NCBI RefSeq assembly: GCF_007655135.1
Contig: NC_045130.1
Coordinates: 23,255,363-23,319,362 of the forward strand
Source: Punica granatum
Taxonomy: Eukaryota; Streptophyta; Magnoliopsida; Myrtales; Lythraceae
Direction: 5' to 3'
DNA: 64,000 nucleotides
Position numbers and translations under genes: made by a program. The notes below the pieces were generated by a model. It was not told where the DNA came from. It saw only the letters and a list, made by a program, of their open reading frames with translations, and did not search any database. Of this stretch, positions 22,907 to 33,959 are shown in pieces. How positions within the stretch are numbered: position 1 is the stretch's first letter; each line of letters starts with the position of its first letter.

Positions 22907-24576
22907 ATGATAGACGCGAAGGAGCTCGTGTTCAACGCCGTAAGGTCTCCGAACGTGCAGGCTAATCCCCTCCCCGACCATGGACCGGCTCAGGGGCCCT
23001 CCATCAACATGATCACCGTGTGCACATCAAGCGAGGGCGAAGGCGAGCAAGATTGGCCTTCCCCCTTTGTGATTGAATACGTGCCAGCAGAAGCCGCAGT
23101 CGGATTTGCCGGGATTGACGTACCCCATGCCCCGCTCGTCATAGATGTTCCCGCCCAGGAGCCATACTCGAACGACAGGGTCCCCTGGACCTACGAGGCA
23201 TGTGTCGGGAACCTCGAGCAACAATTCGGCGTCATGGGCATAACTCGCTCAGGACGACTATATGAGAACCCGGCAACCACCGATAAAGGGATGGCGCCCG
23301 CTACCGAAGCGGAGACGAGGCCTAGGACCCTGCCTACTCCGTCCAAGAAAGTGACAGAAAAGGAGGCCGAAGCCTTCATGAAAGTCATCAAAGCGAGCGA
23401 GTATAAGGTAGTGGAGCAGATGGCCAAATCTCCGGCCCACATCTCATTGCTCGCCCTCCTACTCAATTCGGAACCCCACAGGAAGGCCCTCATGCGGGTC
23501 TTGACGGCCGCACAAGTCCCCAAGGGGACGCCCCCGGATCGGATAGAGGAAACCATCAACTCTATCTTCTCCAATACCATCTCGTTTTCAGACGATGAGT
23601 TCCCTTCTGAAGGATGCACGCATTCCCGGGCACTGCACATTGTCTGCAAGTGCAACAACCACATCGTTGGTCGAGTCATGATTGACAATGGCTCTGCGCT
23701 CAACGTGTGCCCGGTGACCACTTTAAAGCAGATGAACGTGGATCTCAACCGCATCCGTCCTAGCAAGACAGCGGTCCGAGCCTTTGATGGTTCGAGGAGA
23801 GAGGTGAACGGAGAAATCGACCTCCTCATAGATATCGGCCCATGCTCTTTCAGCGTCACATTCCAAGTGTTGGATATCCCAAACGCCTTCAGCCTACTGC
23901 TTGGAAGGCCTTGGATCCACTCGGCCGGCGCCATTCCGTCCTCGCTACATCAGAAGGTGAAATTCACCGTTGAAGAGAGGATCATCATGGTCAAATGGGA
24001 GGGAGATTACGCCATCTACAAAGAGACGGCAGTTCCCTATATCAGCGTCGGAGACGACGAAAACCTGCCCTTCCACTCCTTCGAGACCATCTCCGTCATC
24101 CGGGATTACGGAGAGGTCGGGCCGTCCTGCGCCGACCGCATGATAGGGAAGGTCCTTTTGCGCCATAATTACATTCCCGGCACCGGCCTTGGGGCGCGCG
24201 GGCAAGGAATCAACCACCCCATTGAAGTTGAGGAATACAAGCATAGGAGGGGACTCGGCTTTCGCCCCTCCTGCCACGAAATTATTGGGGCCCGCCGGGG
24301 CAATCATCTTCACCGCCTCGCCACGCACTATGGTAGGTTCAATAGGGGCATTCCAGTCCCCCCGCTATCCCATTTCTTCCCCGGGCCTCCGCTCATCATC
24401 GGGAGCACCTCTGACGGCCCTTCCTCGGACTTCGATGACACGGCCGACGCTTTGCCAACCTTGTGTGCCGTCACCGAGGAGATTCCTTCAGGGGTTCACA
24501 TTTGCCTGGCGCAGGAAGACGAGGAGCTTAACAACTGGACCTCAGTCCTGCGCTATTCGGCTGTGATCGCCGATGT
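22907..24576 (+). pseudogene. pro: protease and G-patch region of element A
   Basis: In frame with gag and open from 22907 to the stop at 24578. The retropepsin core is at about residues 245-345: the active-site loop reads IDNGSALNV where many proteases have D-T/S-G, then a hydrophobic strand, then LLGRPWIH. A glycine-rich G-patch-like segment follows at about residues 412-450 (GTGLGARGQGINHPIEV, RRGLGFRP). A G-patch after the protease is a known feature of some plant Ty3/gypsy elements. The enzyme would cut the polyprotein. The frame closes at the predicted intron donor; the TAA at 24578-24580 lies inside that intron, so it need not be a real terminator. Called a pseudogene because the upstream gag frame carries stops. 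Confidence 0.8.
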
Positions 24577-24790
24577 GTAAGATTTATCTATGTACAAGAT
24601 GTTTCCTGTGTGTCGGCATAACCGTAGGCCACACGACGGAAGAGGGAACTCTGTTATGGCTTCATGATCCGCACTATCAATGAATTCCCTATATGCATTT
24701 TTTTGAATCCTTGTCTATTCCATTCTCTCTTCCCTACTCTTTTGTTCACACCATTCTAAATTTTCTAAGACGATTCTTTCAATTCTCCAG
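24577..24790 (+). other. predicted 214-bp intron between pro and pol
   Basis: Donor GT|GTAAGA at 24576/24577 and acceptor TTTCAATTCTCCAG|GC at 24790/24791, with a T-rich 3' half and a branch-like TTCTAA about 35-40 bases before the acceptor. Joining 24576 to 24791 shifts the protease frame exactly into the RT frame (codon GT+G, then CTC at 24792) and removes the TAA at 24578. Ogre elements are known to carry a spliced intron at this position. Confidence 0.75.
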
Positions 24791-26018
24791 GCTCCACTCG
24801 AGTCCAAATCTTCGACGCCTTGATTCGAACCCATCCGAAGAATGTCTCGGAGAGCCCAGACCCATATACTTCGGGGAAGGGCTCGACGAAGACAGTCTAG
24901 TGCCTGAGGTAGAAGAGAGTTTGCGCTGCCTCGAGGATCGCCAGCTCATCTCGCTAGAGCCAACGGAAGAGATCAACGTGGGCACTGAAGAAGAGCCCCG
25001 CATCCTAAAGATCGGTACGAGCCTCGACCCAAGACAACGGGTCCGAATGATCAATTTCCTGACCAAGTATCAAGAAGTCTTTGCCTGGTCCTACGCTGAC
25101 ATGCCGGGGCTAGACCCGTCGATAGTAAAGCACTTCCTCCCGCTAGACACCGAGAAGTTTCCGCCCAAGCGGCAACAATTGCGACGGCAACGGGCAAGCC
25201 TCCTTCTCCGCATCAAGGAGGAGGTTGTCAAGCAGATCAACGCGGGCTTTCTTGAGGTCTGTAACTATTCCGAGTGGGTGGCAAACATTGTGCCGGTGGA
25301 AAAGAAAGATGGAAGGGTTCGAGTCTGCGTCGACTATCGAGACCTCAATAAGGCCAGCCCCAACGACAACTTTCCCTTGCCCCACATCGACATACTAGTC
25401 AATAATACGGCGCGCCACGCCCAGTTTTCTTTCATGGACGGCTTCTCCAGATACAACCAAATTCCGATGGCCGAGGAAGACAAGATCAAGACGATGTTCA
25501 CTACCATGTGGGGAACCTTTTGTTATCGCGTCATGCCTTTCGGCCTCAAGAACGCCGAGGCAACTTATCAGAGGGCTATGGTCACGTTATTCCACGACAT
25601 GATGTACAAGGAAGTCGAGGTCTATGTCGACGACATGATTGCCAAGTCCAAAGAAGGAGAGGATCACCTCGTTAATCTGAAGCGTCTCTTTGACCGCCTA
25701 AAAGAGTACAAACTTCGGCTTAATCTGGCAAAATGCACGTTCGACGCTCGATCGGGAAAACTACTAGGATTCGTGGTCAGCGAGCGCGGCATCGAAGTAG
25801 ATCCCGATAAAGTCAAGGCGATCAAAGAACTTCCTCCACCTTCTTCGGTCCGCGAAGTACGAGGCTTCCTAGGGCGATTGAACTACATCGCACGATTCAT
25901 TGCAAACCTGACCGACAAATGTCAACCACTCTTTCGCTTGCTCCGCAAGAACGCGGCGATCGAATGGGATGAAGAATGTCAGAAGGCCTTCGACACCATC
26001 AAGGCGTATCTGGTCTAA
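24791..26018 (+). pseudogene. pol (RT): reverse transcriptase of element A
   Basis: Frame open from 24693, but the coding exon is taken to start at the predicted acceptor (24791). Typical Ty3/gypsy RT landmarks in order: EVFAWSYADMPG linker, WVANIVPVEKKDGRVRVCVDYRDLN (25276-25350), QFSFMDGFSRYNQI with the first catalytic Asp (about 25420-25460), MPFGLKNAEATYQRAM and the YVDD box at 25623-25634, then LRLNLAKCTFDARSGKLLGFVVS. All catalytic aspartates are present. GFSR and NAEATY carry non-standard residues where family members usually have glycine, possible decay. The frame is stopped by TAA at 26016 just before the RNase H. Confidence 0.9.
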
Positions 26019-26950
26019 CCGCCGGTATTGGTCCCGCCTACACCGGGCCGTCCCCTCGTACTTTACCTAACGGTGCGCCGCCAATCATTGGGATGCATGC
26101 TAGGGCAGGAGGAGGAGTCCACACGCACGGAGCGCGCGATCTACTATCTGAGCAAAAAGTTCACCGATGGAGAGTCCAATTATCCGGAAATCGAGAAGAT
26201 GTGTTGTGCATTGGTGTGGGTCATGCAAAGGCTCCGACAATACACGCTTTATGACACGGTCCGCTTGCTGTCAAAGGCAGACCCCCTGAAGTATTTACTC
26301 GACAGTCCCTCCTCCACGCGGAACCTCACCAAATGGCGTTGTCAATTGACAGAGTATGATATCGAGTACGTGTCCCGCACTTCGATCAAGGGGCAGGCGA
26401 TCGCGGATCATTTGGCAGAATTCCCAATTGAAGACCACACACCGATTAATCCTGACTTCCCGGATGAGGGGATTCTCCAAGTAGACGACGAGGGAGAGAA
26501 ATCGGGATGGAAGATGTATTTCAACGGTGCCGTCAATTCCATGGGATCAGGTATCGGCGCAGTATTGATATCCCCGAACGGACGCTATTACCCGGTAGCG
26601 GCAAAGATCGACTTCCCGTGCACCAATAATGTGGCCGAGTACGAGGCATGTATTCTCGGCCTACAAGCGGCGATTGATTTCAAGGTAAAAGAGCTCAAAG
26701 TGTTCGGCGACTCTATGCTCACTATCTTCCAGACATTGGGGCAATGGAAGACAAAGGACGCAAAGCTAGTGCCATATCACGAGTACCTCGAGAAGTTAAC
26801 CGAGAACTTCGAGGACATCTCGTTCACCTATACTCCGCGCATGACAAATCAATTCGCGGACGCGCTTGCAACGCTCGCCTCCATGGTGAGCATCACGAAG
26901 GAAAACCTTATCGAGCCCCTCGAGATTGAGATAGCCGAAGGACCGGCACA
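26019..26950 (+). pseudogene. pol (RNase H): dual RNase H region (Ty3-type RH plus aRNase H)
   Basis: Same frame as RT. The first domain is the Ty3-type RNase H (about 26030-26400; RAIYYLSKKFTDGE, EIEKMCCALVW, RLRQYTLYD). Its usual first acidic residue after Y-L-x-V is missing (reads YLTVRRQSLG). The second domain (about 26505-26890) is the archaeal-type RNase H that marks the TAT lineage: MYFNGAVNSMGSGIGAV, NNVAEYEACILGL, FGDSMLTIFQ, FADALATLASM. The expected first catalytic Asp is Asn here (AAC at 26523-26525); the Glu and later Asps are kept. Both domains therefore lack their first acidic residue in this copy. Confidence 0.85.
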
Positions 26951-28232
26951 CTGCAACTCAATCGAAGCATCCGAGGCGAAGCCGTGGTATGAAGACATCA
27001 AGAACCTTCTACGAACCGGCCAATACCCCCCATTCGCAGATCGCCGCGATCGGAGGACTCTCAGACGCCTCGCGATACATTACTTTTTGAGCGGCGAGAT
27101 ACTCTACCGCCGCTCCTTCGACTCCACACTCTTCCGGTGCATCGACGAACACGAATCACGACGTCTCATGGAGGAAGTGCACGGGGGAAACTGTGGACCC
27201 CATATGAACGGCCTCATGCTCGCTAAGAAGATTATGCGCCTGGGCTATTATTGGTCCACCATGGAGATTGATTGTGTGAAGCATGTTAGGCATTGTCACT
27301 GATGTCAGGTTTACGCCGATCAGATCAAAGCGCCACCCAACGAACTGCGCGCCATGACGGCACCATGGCCTTTTTCGATGTGGGGGATGGATGTGATTGG
27401 CCCGATCAACCCCAAAGCGTCTAACGGGCATATGTTCATTTTGGTGGCAATCGACTACTTTACCAAATGGATCAAAGCCGTCACTCTTGCGTCAGTCACC
27501 GCAAAAGCCGTGGCCCATTTTCTCAGACGCGACGTCATCGCCCGGTACGGGGTCCCTGCGACAATCATCACAGACAACGCCAAGAACCTGAACAACAAGG
27601 TCATCGATGAGCTCTGTGCACAATTCAAAATCCGACACCGCAACTTCACCCCGTACCGTCCCCAAATGAACGGTGCGGTGGAAGCGGCGAATAAGAACAT
27701 CAAAAAGATCATCGAAAAAATGACGATAAACTACAAGGATTGGCACGAGATGCTCCCCTATGCACTCTTGGCGTACCGGACATCCATACAGACCTCAACC
27801 GGGGCAACCCCGTATTCCCTAGTCTATGGCATGGAGGCCGTCCTCCCAATCGAAGTGGAGATCCCTTCCATGAGAATTCTTGCCGAGACCGAACTTGAAG
27901 AAGCAGAATGGGCGAAACAGCGGTACGAACAGTTGAATTTCATTGATGAGAAGAGGCTGAAAGCGCTATGCCACGGACAGTGCTACCAATAAAGAATGGC
28001 TCGCGCCTTCAACGCAAGAGTCTGCCACCGCGATTTCAACCCCGGCGACCTCGTTTTGAGGAGAGTCCTACACGTCACGCCGGACTCTCGAGGGAAGTTC
28101 TCGTACAAATACGACGGCCCCTTCGTCGTCAAAGAGGTTTTCTCCGGAGGAGCGATCGTTTTGAGCGACATGGACGGCACTGAAAATGCCCTTCCCGTCA
28201 ACGCCAACGCCATCAAGAAGTATTATCCATGA
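26951..28232 (+). pseudogene. pol (INT): integrase of element A
   Basis: Same frame, with stops at 27300 (TGA) and 27990 (TAA). An HHCC zinc domain at about 27177-27305 (EVHGGNCGPH ... CVKHVRHCH, stop, CQVYAD) has the TGA inside the CxxC pair. The catalytic core has D in MDVIGPI (about 27385), D in ITDNAKNLNN (about 27570) and E in GAVEAANKNIKK (about 27680). The C-terminal part after the second stop (GDLVLRRV ... YKYDGPFVV ... NANAIKKYYP) ends at 28232 with no chromodomain, as in TAT/Ogre elements. Confidence 0.9.
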
Positions 28233-28716
28233 GAGCTCGTACGTGTTTTCGTTTTTATCATTCGCCAGGCTCTGTGCCCTTTTCGTTGTAAGACATTTCT
28301 GTTTCCGTGGACGAGCGTCAATTCCCACAATTTGTCCAATACTAAGCTTTCTTGAGAGAAAAAAACAAACTTTCCCGCTAGGTCGAAGACCTCTTCGAGG
28401 CGGCCTAGGCAAAAGCTAGGGAATGAGTGGCACGACTTAAAATCCCGCAAAGGGGAGTCGCGGCAAAATGAGAGCACAAATCACTTCCTCGCTAGGTCGA
28501 AAACCTCTCCGAGGCGGCCTAGGCAAAAGTTAGAGGACCCGAGGGGTGCGATCCCACCCAAACATGGGGGATCGTAGCAAAAGGTGAGCATTCATGTGAG
28601 AAAAACCAAATAAAATACCCCGCTAGGCTGTCACGCGTCCCGCGGCCTAGGCAAAAGTTAGGGGACAATGTCGGCTCGACCACGAAAGAAAAGCGACACT
28701 TCCCCTGTGAAGCTAC
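28233..28716 (+). repeat. 3' UTR start of element A with CCTAGG modules
   Basis: Non-coding. Three imperfect modules starting CGCTAGG at 28376, 28490 and 28621, each containing GCCTAGGCAAAAG about 25-30 bases later. The same block occurs in C (13285-13502, minus) and in a looser form in B (about 35276-35440, minus). It ends at 28716 where element B is inserted; GCTAC (28712-28716) is the likely left copy of a target duplication. In C the sequence continues after GCTAC with ACCGAGTAGTGG, supporting a break here. Confidence 0.75.
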
Positions 28717-31700
28717 TGTGCGCACCCGAATGTTGACTCTCGTCGGGGCACGCATGCGCGCAGGCCGTTCGCGCTTCTTGGGAGTGTCCACCTTCCCGTG
28801 GGGGACGCGTGACGGACATGCATGAGAAGGAGTCGCCACTTACCATTTTACGACTCGGAGTCGAGGGCCGGTAAGTACCCAGGTCTAGGGGTATGGATAC
28901 ACCTAGTGTGCTAAGGCATATGGTCTGGCGGAACCTGAGTTCCAAATTCGGGAGTTCGGTTACGTATGGGCCTATATCCCGTACGCCCTTTCGGTACTCT
29001 GTTTGCCTATGGCTTGCCGTTTTTGTTTATTTACCGCGTGAGTTAAGTTGCACACACCTTACCCGTCTTGACACCGTAAATTCGTGAACACTCTCAGGCC
29101 TTTTCTGCTCATCGACTGGGGTCCTTACATTGACTGAATGAAAATACAGAAATGCTTGCATAACTGAAGATACAGACGTTGTACTATATTTTGGACCTGG
29201 TCGATTTGCATCAAGCCAAATATTCCACTCGTGCATGCCATGAGTTTTGAAGGACCGAAACCGAAATTAATGCAACGCGGGCTCATGGAGCCGGGGGTCG
29301 GGTCTGACCGGACCGACGGATAATAGAAGAGTCGCTTGACTCTCAAGATAGCCGTAGGACGGGTCGAGCTCCCGGGTCATGTCCTGACCACGACTCACTC
29401 ATCCTATCCGAGTTGTCTTTCCACTTAGACATCACTAAGATTGGGATGTTGAGTCGAGGCAAGACCCGATGCCGTACTCGGGTTGCGCGCTCTCAGTGTG
29501 CATGGGCGTTGGACCCGTGATCGATAATTTTTGGGGCGTTGGACCCCATGCAATCGTCTCTTATGAGTTCAGGCTTGAACCGCGATGAATTCAGCAAATA
29601 ACAGACAAGTACAGGCATGTGTATGCAGTAGGTAATGCAGAAAGTAAAGCATGCTGACTGATTAGTGCATGGATGCAAGCAAGCGATGTATTTGTGCCGA
29701 GTTTACGTGATTATGCCAGTTATTATCTGAAATTTGCTTGATAGACAATTTGGAAGCGTGGGTGAGTCTGTTTTTGGTTTGCTTCTGTTTTGGTTTTCTA
29801 TCGCGTGCATGATTAGTCCATTACCGACATATGTGTTTTTGCTACGTGTTTGCTCTCGGCTTTGTGAAAGTCTTTTTAGTTTCCGCTTGTTATGGTTCGG
29901 TGAGAACCGGCCAGTAACCGAAGAAAAGAGACCATTTGATAACCTAAGGAAATCAATACTGTCCCGGCCCCTTAAAAGGTATGCCCGCGGGATCTCTCGG
30001 TTCCATTGAGTTAGGAATGTTCTCTTTACTCAAGTTTATGGTCTTTTCTCACGTTTTTACGGTTCATTTTAGCGTAGTCGGTGCCGCCATGATCTCGTGT
30101 GTTTTTATGCAACCATTCGGGCGGAATCGATAAAACGGCACCGGCTCATGCATCAACAGTGCGATAAGTAAAGCATGATGAGTTACACGCATTCATCCAC
30201 GAGCATGCATCGTTACATGTTCGGAATAACGGAATAAAAGTACATAAACGAAACTTGTAAGCGAATAAATAAATCCCGCCTTATGCCCCACAAGCCTAAA
30301 GACTAAGAGTCCTAGCCTTCTCTAAGTCGGGGAGGAGCATACCTGGCTTCGGGATTTATGGAAAATTTGTAAAGTGATTGCTTGAATGTTGGCACGAATC
30401 AACACAAGCAAACGAACGAGCAAACGAACGGCTTCGAGCACGGGAGAGGGCAATCGGGTGTTCGGGCGAGCGTGGCGTGCGCGGGCGCGCAGGAGCTGCG
30501 CGGCAGGCGCAAGGGCGTACGCGGGCGGGACGCGCGGGTGTGCGGGCTCGCGCCCGGGCCTGCACGACTAGCACGTTCTTCCACTCGGTTTGGACGATTT
30601 TCACTCTTTTCGATCCGAAACCAAAGCTAATTGCTTCTATTTTTTTTTTGGAGAGCTTTGGGAGGATTTTGGGAGTGTTTTGGGAGTATTTTGGGAGAGA
30701 ATGGCTGAATGCAATGTTCTCTTGAATGAAGAATACCCATGGGTATTTATAGAGGAGGATTAAGGGCCATTTTGCAAAATTGAGTGGATTTAAGTGCAAT
30801 TAGCCTTGCAAATTGCCATGGCCGGTGCAAGAGGGGTCCAATGAGGTGTTAGATCTGATCCAAATTGGTTGGCAATGGGTTGGCATGAGTTGAATTTGAA
30901 TGGGAATGGAAGAGCATGCAACTTGCATATTTCGGCTAAGAGAAGGAATGGAGGGCTGCCGACTCCTTGCTGGTGGATTCCACACGTTTTGAGGTCAGCC
31001 ATGAGGTAAGGGAGGGTCCCACAAGGTTTGGAAGAAAATTGGTGAAATTCTGGCTCCGGTTTGAAGCGATTCCGAGTCCCGTAGCTCAAGTTATGGCTAA
31101 ATCGGCAATGCTCGTGAAAAACCGAATCAAATGAGCCCAATATTGACCTCTTTGTCCTCTTGAAAGCGCTCGAATTGCCTCTCATGAATGCTTGAATTGT
31201 TTTGAGCAATCACATGACTCGAGGAATAAATTCGGGACATTCATGGTGCGGTTTTACGTGCATTATACGTTTTTGCACCGAATGCTCAGTGAATGTTCAT
31301 TGAATGATCAATGTGCACGTAAAATGAATCGAATTGATCCGAATTTGTTGTGTTTGAGTACTTTGAGACATTTTATATGTCTCGTGAAGTTCGGGCCAAT
31401 TTTGCTCGAGTCGGAGGCCTGGAACTGAAATTGGCTGTTTCCGGCACTTATTCAGTGGTTTGCACGCTATTCTGCTTCTTTTGCCTGTTCTGCATTTTAT
31501 TCGGGCCGAATGACTATTCTACCCCTACCCAGGAGTCGAGGGTTGACTTTTACTCATTTTGGTCAAACAGAATTGAATTGGCCATTTCTGTCTGCAGATC
31601 CCACATCTACGTTCCATGCCGGTCGTTTTGGCATATTTTGCTATTTTCGCAGAACGGTGGACCCAGGGACCTTTTTCTGATGCCAAATGACCATTTTGCC

Positions 31701-32252
31701 CTTGGTAAATAGAGGAAATGACCATTTTGCCCCTAGGAGGCAAATGACCATTTTGCCCCTGAATGTGTGGCTTGCACTTCAGTGGGAATTATGGGGATAT
31801 TTGACGTGCCGGAGATGTTTGTATCCTCTGTTCTATCAAAATAAGCCTTGCTCTATTTGTTAAGCCCATGCATTTGGACTGTTCCCGGCTTTTGCCTGAG
31901 CTTTATGGTCGATTCCCTGAATGTGCTGGGATAGACTTTTGATCTATGACCAAGTATTTTGATGTGCCCGGTGACCACTGAATGCTCTATTCTATTGAGA
32001 GTGGGCCCCGATTTGCCTTTTGTGCGAGTGCTTGAGTCCCTCTTGTAATTGGTGGGAGATGTGAATCATGTGTCTGATGAACTTAAACTTTCTTTGATTC
32101 GATGTATCTCCTTTCAGTGACTGTCCGTCCTTGCTTGCCATGGCTTTTTCTGAGTGTTCCGGATCTTGTTCTAGTGTTTGTGCGAGGTCTATGACCGGAG
32201 TTGCTGTTGTTGCTCTGTATGGGAGCCGATGAGCCAAAATGGGGTGCTGACA
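28717..32252 (-). mobile_element. 3' LTR of element B (3,536 bp)
   Basis: On the plus strand it starts TGTGCGCACCCGAATG and ends ...GGGGTGCTGACA, followed by the PPT. It is shorter than the LTRs of A, E and G, and its U3 part (about 30800-32200) is unlike theirs, including three copies of AATGACCATTTTGCCC around 31690-31760. Bases 28717 to about 31640 are nearly identical to 40558-43485. Confidence 0.85.
30744..30752 (-). promoter_or_regulatory. TATA box of B 3' LTR
   Basis: On the minus strand CTCTATAAATACCC is a near-perfect plant TATA box. It is duplicated in the other LTR at 42593-42601. It is the best core promoter candidate in the window; a GC-rich block (about 30380-30570) lies roughly 180-370 bases downstream in the transcript direction. 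Confidence 0.65.
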
Positions 32253-32272
32253 GCTTGCCCCTCTTTGGTTGC
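32253..32272 (-). promoter_or_regulatory. polypurine tract of element B
   Basis: On the minus strand the sequence reads GCAACCAAAGAGGGGCAAGC immediately before the LTR start TGTCAGCACC. Purine-rich and positioned as expected for plus-strand priming. Confidence 0.8.
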
Positions 32273-32559
32273 ATGCTCGAGTAGAGGATGTAACCAAAGA
32301 CTATAAGAAGCACCTATTTTGGTTCCGGCGACCATCGTAGTGCCATTCTTACGTCCTCCCTTTGTCCTCGAATTTGCCTGGTTGTCATGCCCGAGAATGG
32401 AATGCGTGAATGATGCTTGCCTTTGGTAAAGATGCCTACATAAAGAAGAGTACGAGAGTGAGAATATACTGCATAAATAAGAGGTGTTTTGCGTAATTGA
32501 AAGTGCGGTGCATAATTGGAAGTGCATTGTGTAACTGAAAAACGCATTGCAGAATCGAA

Positions 32560-33215
32560 AGTGCTTTGCATAATTGAAAGGTGCATTGCGAAAATGAAAA
32601 TGTGCGCTGCATTCCGGAGAAGGCGCATGCTAATTGAAAAGTGCATTGCTGAAACAAAGATGTGCACTGCATCCCGGAGGAGGTGCACGCTAATTGAAAA
32701 GTGCGTCGCAGAAATAAAGATGTGCACTGCATCCCGAAGAAGGTGCACGCCAATTGAAATGTGCGTTGCAGAAATGAAAATGTGCACTGCATCCCGGAGG
32801 GGGTGCACGCCAATTGAAAAGTGCGTTGCAGAAATGAAAATGTGCACTGCATCCCGGAGGAGGTGCACGCCAATTGAAATGTGCGTTGCATAAATGAAAA
32901 TGTGCACTGCATCCCGGAGGAGGTGCACGCCAATTGAAATGTGCGTTGCATAAATGAAAATGTGCACTGCATCCCGGAGGAGGTGCACGCCAATTAAAAT
33001 GTGCGTTGCAGAAATGAAAATGTGCACTGCATCCCGGAGGAGGTGCACGCCAATTGAAAAGTGCGTTGCAGAAATGAAAATGTGCACTGCATCCCGGAGG
33101 AGGTGCACGCCAATTGAAAACTGCGTTGCAGAAATGAAAATGTGCACTGCATCCCGGAGGAGGTGCACGCTAATTGAAAAGTGCATAATTGAAAAGCAGT
33201 TGCATAATTGAAGTG
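32560..33215. repeat. 60-bp tandem array in B 3' region
   Basis: About ten to eleven copies of a 60-bp unit of the form GTGCGTTGCAGAAATGAAAA + TGTGCACTGCATCCCGGAGG + AGGTGCACGCCAATTGAAAA. Central copies (32761-33180) are almost identical; the outer ones are degenerate. Because 60 is a multiple of three the array is open on both strands, producing artefact ORFs of up to 427 aa. The unit contains two GTGCAC palindromes. Confidence 0.95.
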
Positions 33216-33959
33216 TCGCATGGGGCGCGGAGGGAACAATTGCAATTTGCTTGTGCTTGCTGCGGATGATGCTGAGATTGGATATTTTGCGGCTTGTTGC
33301 AAGATTGTAGTGCGTTTGTTGCAAGCAGTTCAGCGATTTTGGCCTAGGGACTTGCATGGGAGAAGATCGTGCGTGCGCGCCAATCCGGGCATGCGAAGAC
33401 ACTTGCCTGCAGACAATACCAGGGCAAAGGTCAGTGCTAGGTATGTCGAGTGCTAGAAATGTGCAATTTTGATTTGCTTGACGCAAGTCTTGTAAGGCAA
33501 TGCATAATTGAAAAGAGGTTGCATAATTGAAGAGCAGTTGCATAATTGAAAAGCAGTGCATAATTGAAAAGCTATGCATAATTGAAAAGCAGTGCATGAG
33601 GCAAAATGCTAATGCAAAAGGGATTGCGTAGAACGCGAGAAGGTTTGCTGCAGTTGCTTTCTATTGAGCTGGCGATTTGTGAACAGTGCTGCTGGGCATT
33701 TGCTGTTTGTCATGCGGCTAGGCTGCATTGAAAAAGGGGTCCTTGCCAAATGATTTGGTTCGAGTGCTGCCTTGTGGGCTTTCTGCTCGGGTTGAGATTG
33801 CTATCCGTTGCTTATTTTGCTGGGACCAGCCATAGGCTTGGTGAGGATGCCCCTGCCAACCTCGGGTGCTCCGTATGCTTCTGAATGTGGCCGTAGGGCA
33901 ATGCTGTTGTGGACTAGGTCAACCCTTGCACTGCGACTCGCCTTGTTGGAGGGAGAGTG
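33216..33959. other. B 3' region with short GCATAATTGAAAAGC repeats
   Basis: About 33500-33600 holds five or so short copies of TGCATAATTGAAAAGCAG, a motif also found at the edge of the 60-bp array (33180-33215), so it is probably degenerate array sequence. The rest has no recognised content and no credible ORF. Confidence 0.6.

Larger units (their letters stand above)
13503..28716 (+). mobile_element. element A: TAT/Ogre-like Ty3/gypsy retrotransposon (3' end lost)
   Basis: Order: 5' LTR (13503-18486), PBS (18490-18507), leader, ORF1 (19098-20597), gag-pro (20915-24576), predicted intron (24577-24790), RT-RNase H-aRNase H-integrase (24791-28232) and the start of the 3' UTR (to 28716). Protein order RT-RH-aRH-INT with no chromodomain, an extra ORF before gag and the tRNA-Arg PBS place it in the TAT/Ogre group. 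It inserted into the 3' region of element C. Its own 3' UTR is broken by element B and no 3' LTR is found in the window. Seven in-frame stops make gag-pro-pol non-functional as it stands. Confidence 0.9.

Noticed and set aside
32560..33215. Regular 60-bp repetition considered as a CRISPR array
   Set aside because: No unique spacers: the whole unit is repeated. The context is a eukaryotic retrotransposon.
32314..33597. 427-aa minus-strand ORF and the complementary plus-strand ORFs over the 60-bp array
   Set aside because: The unit length is a multiple of three and open on both strands; this reflects array structure, not coding selection.
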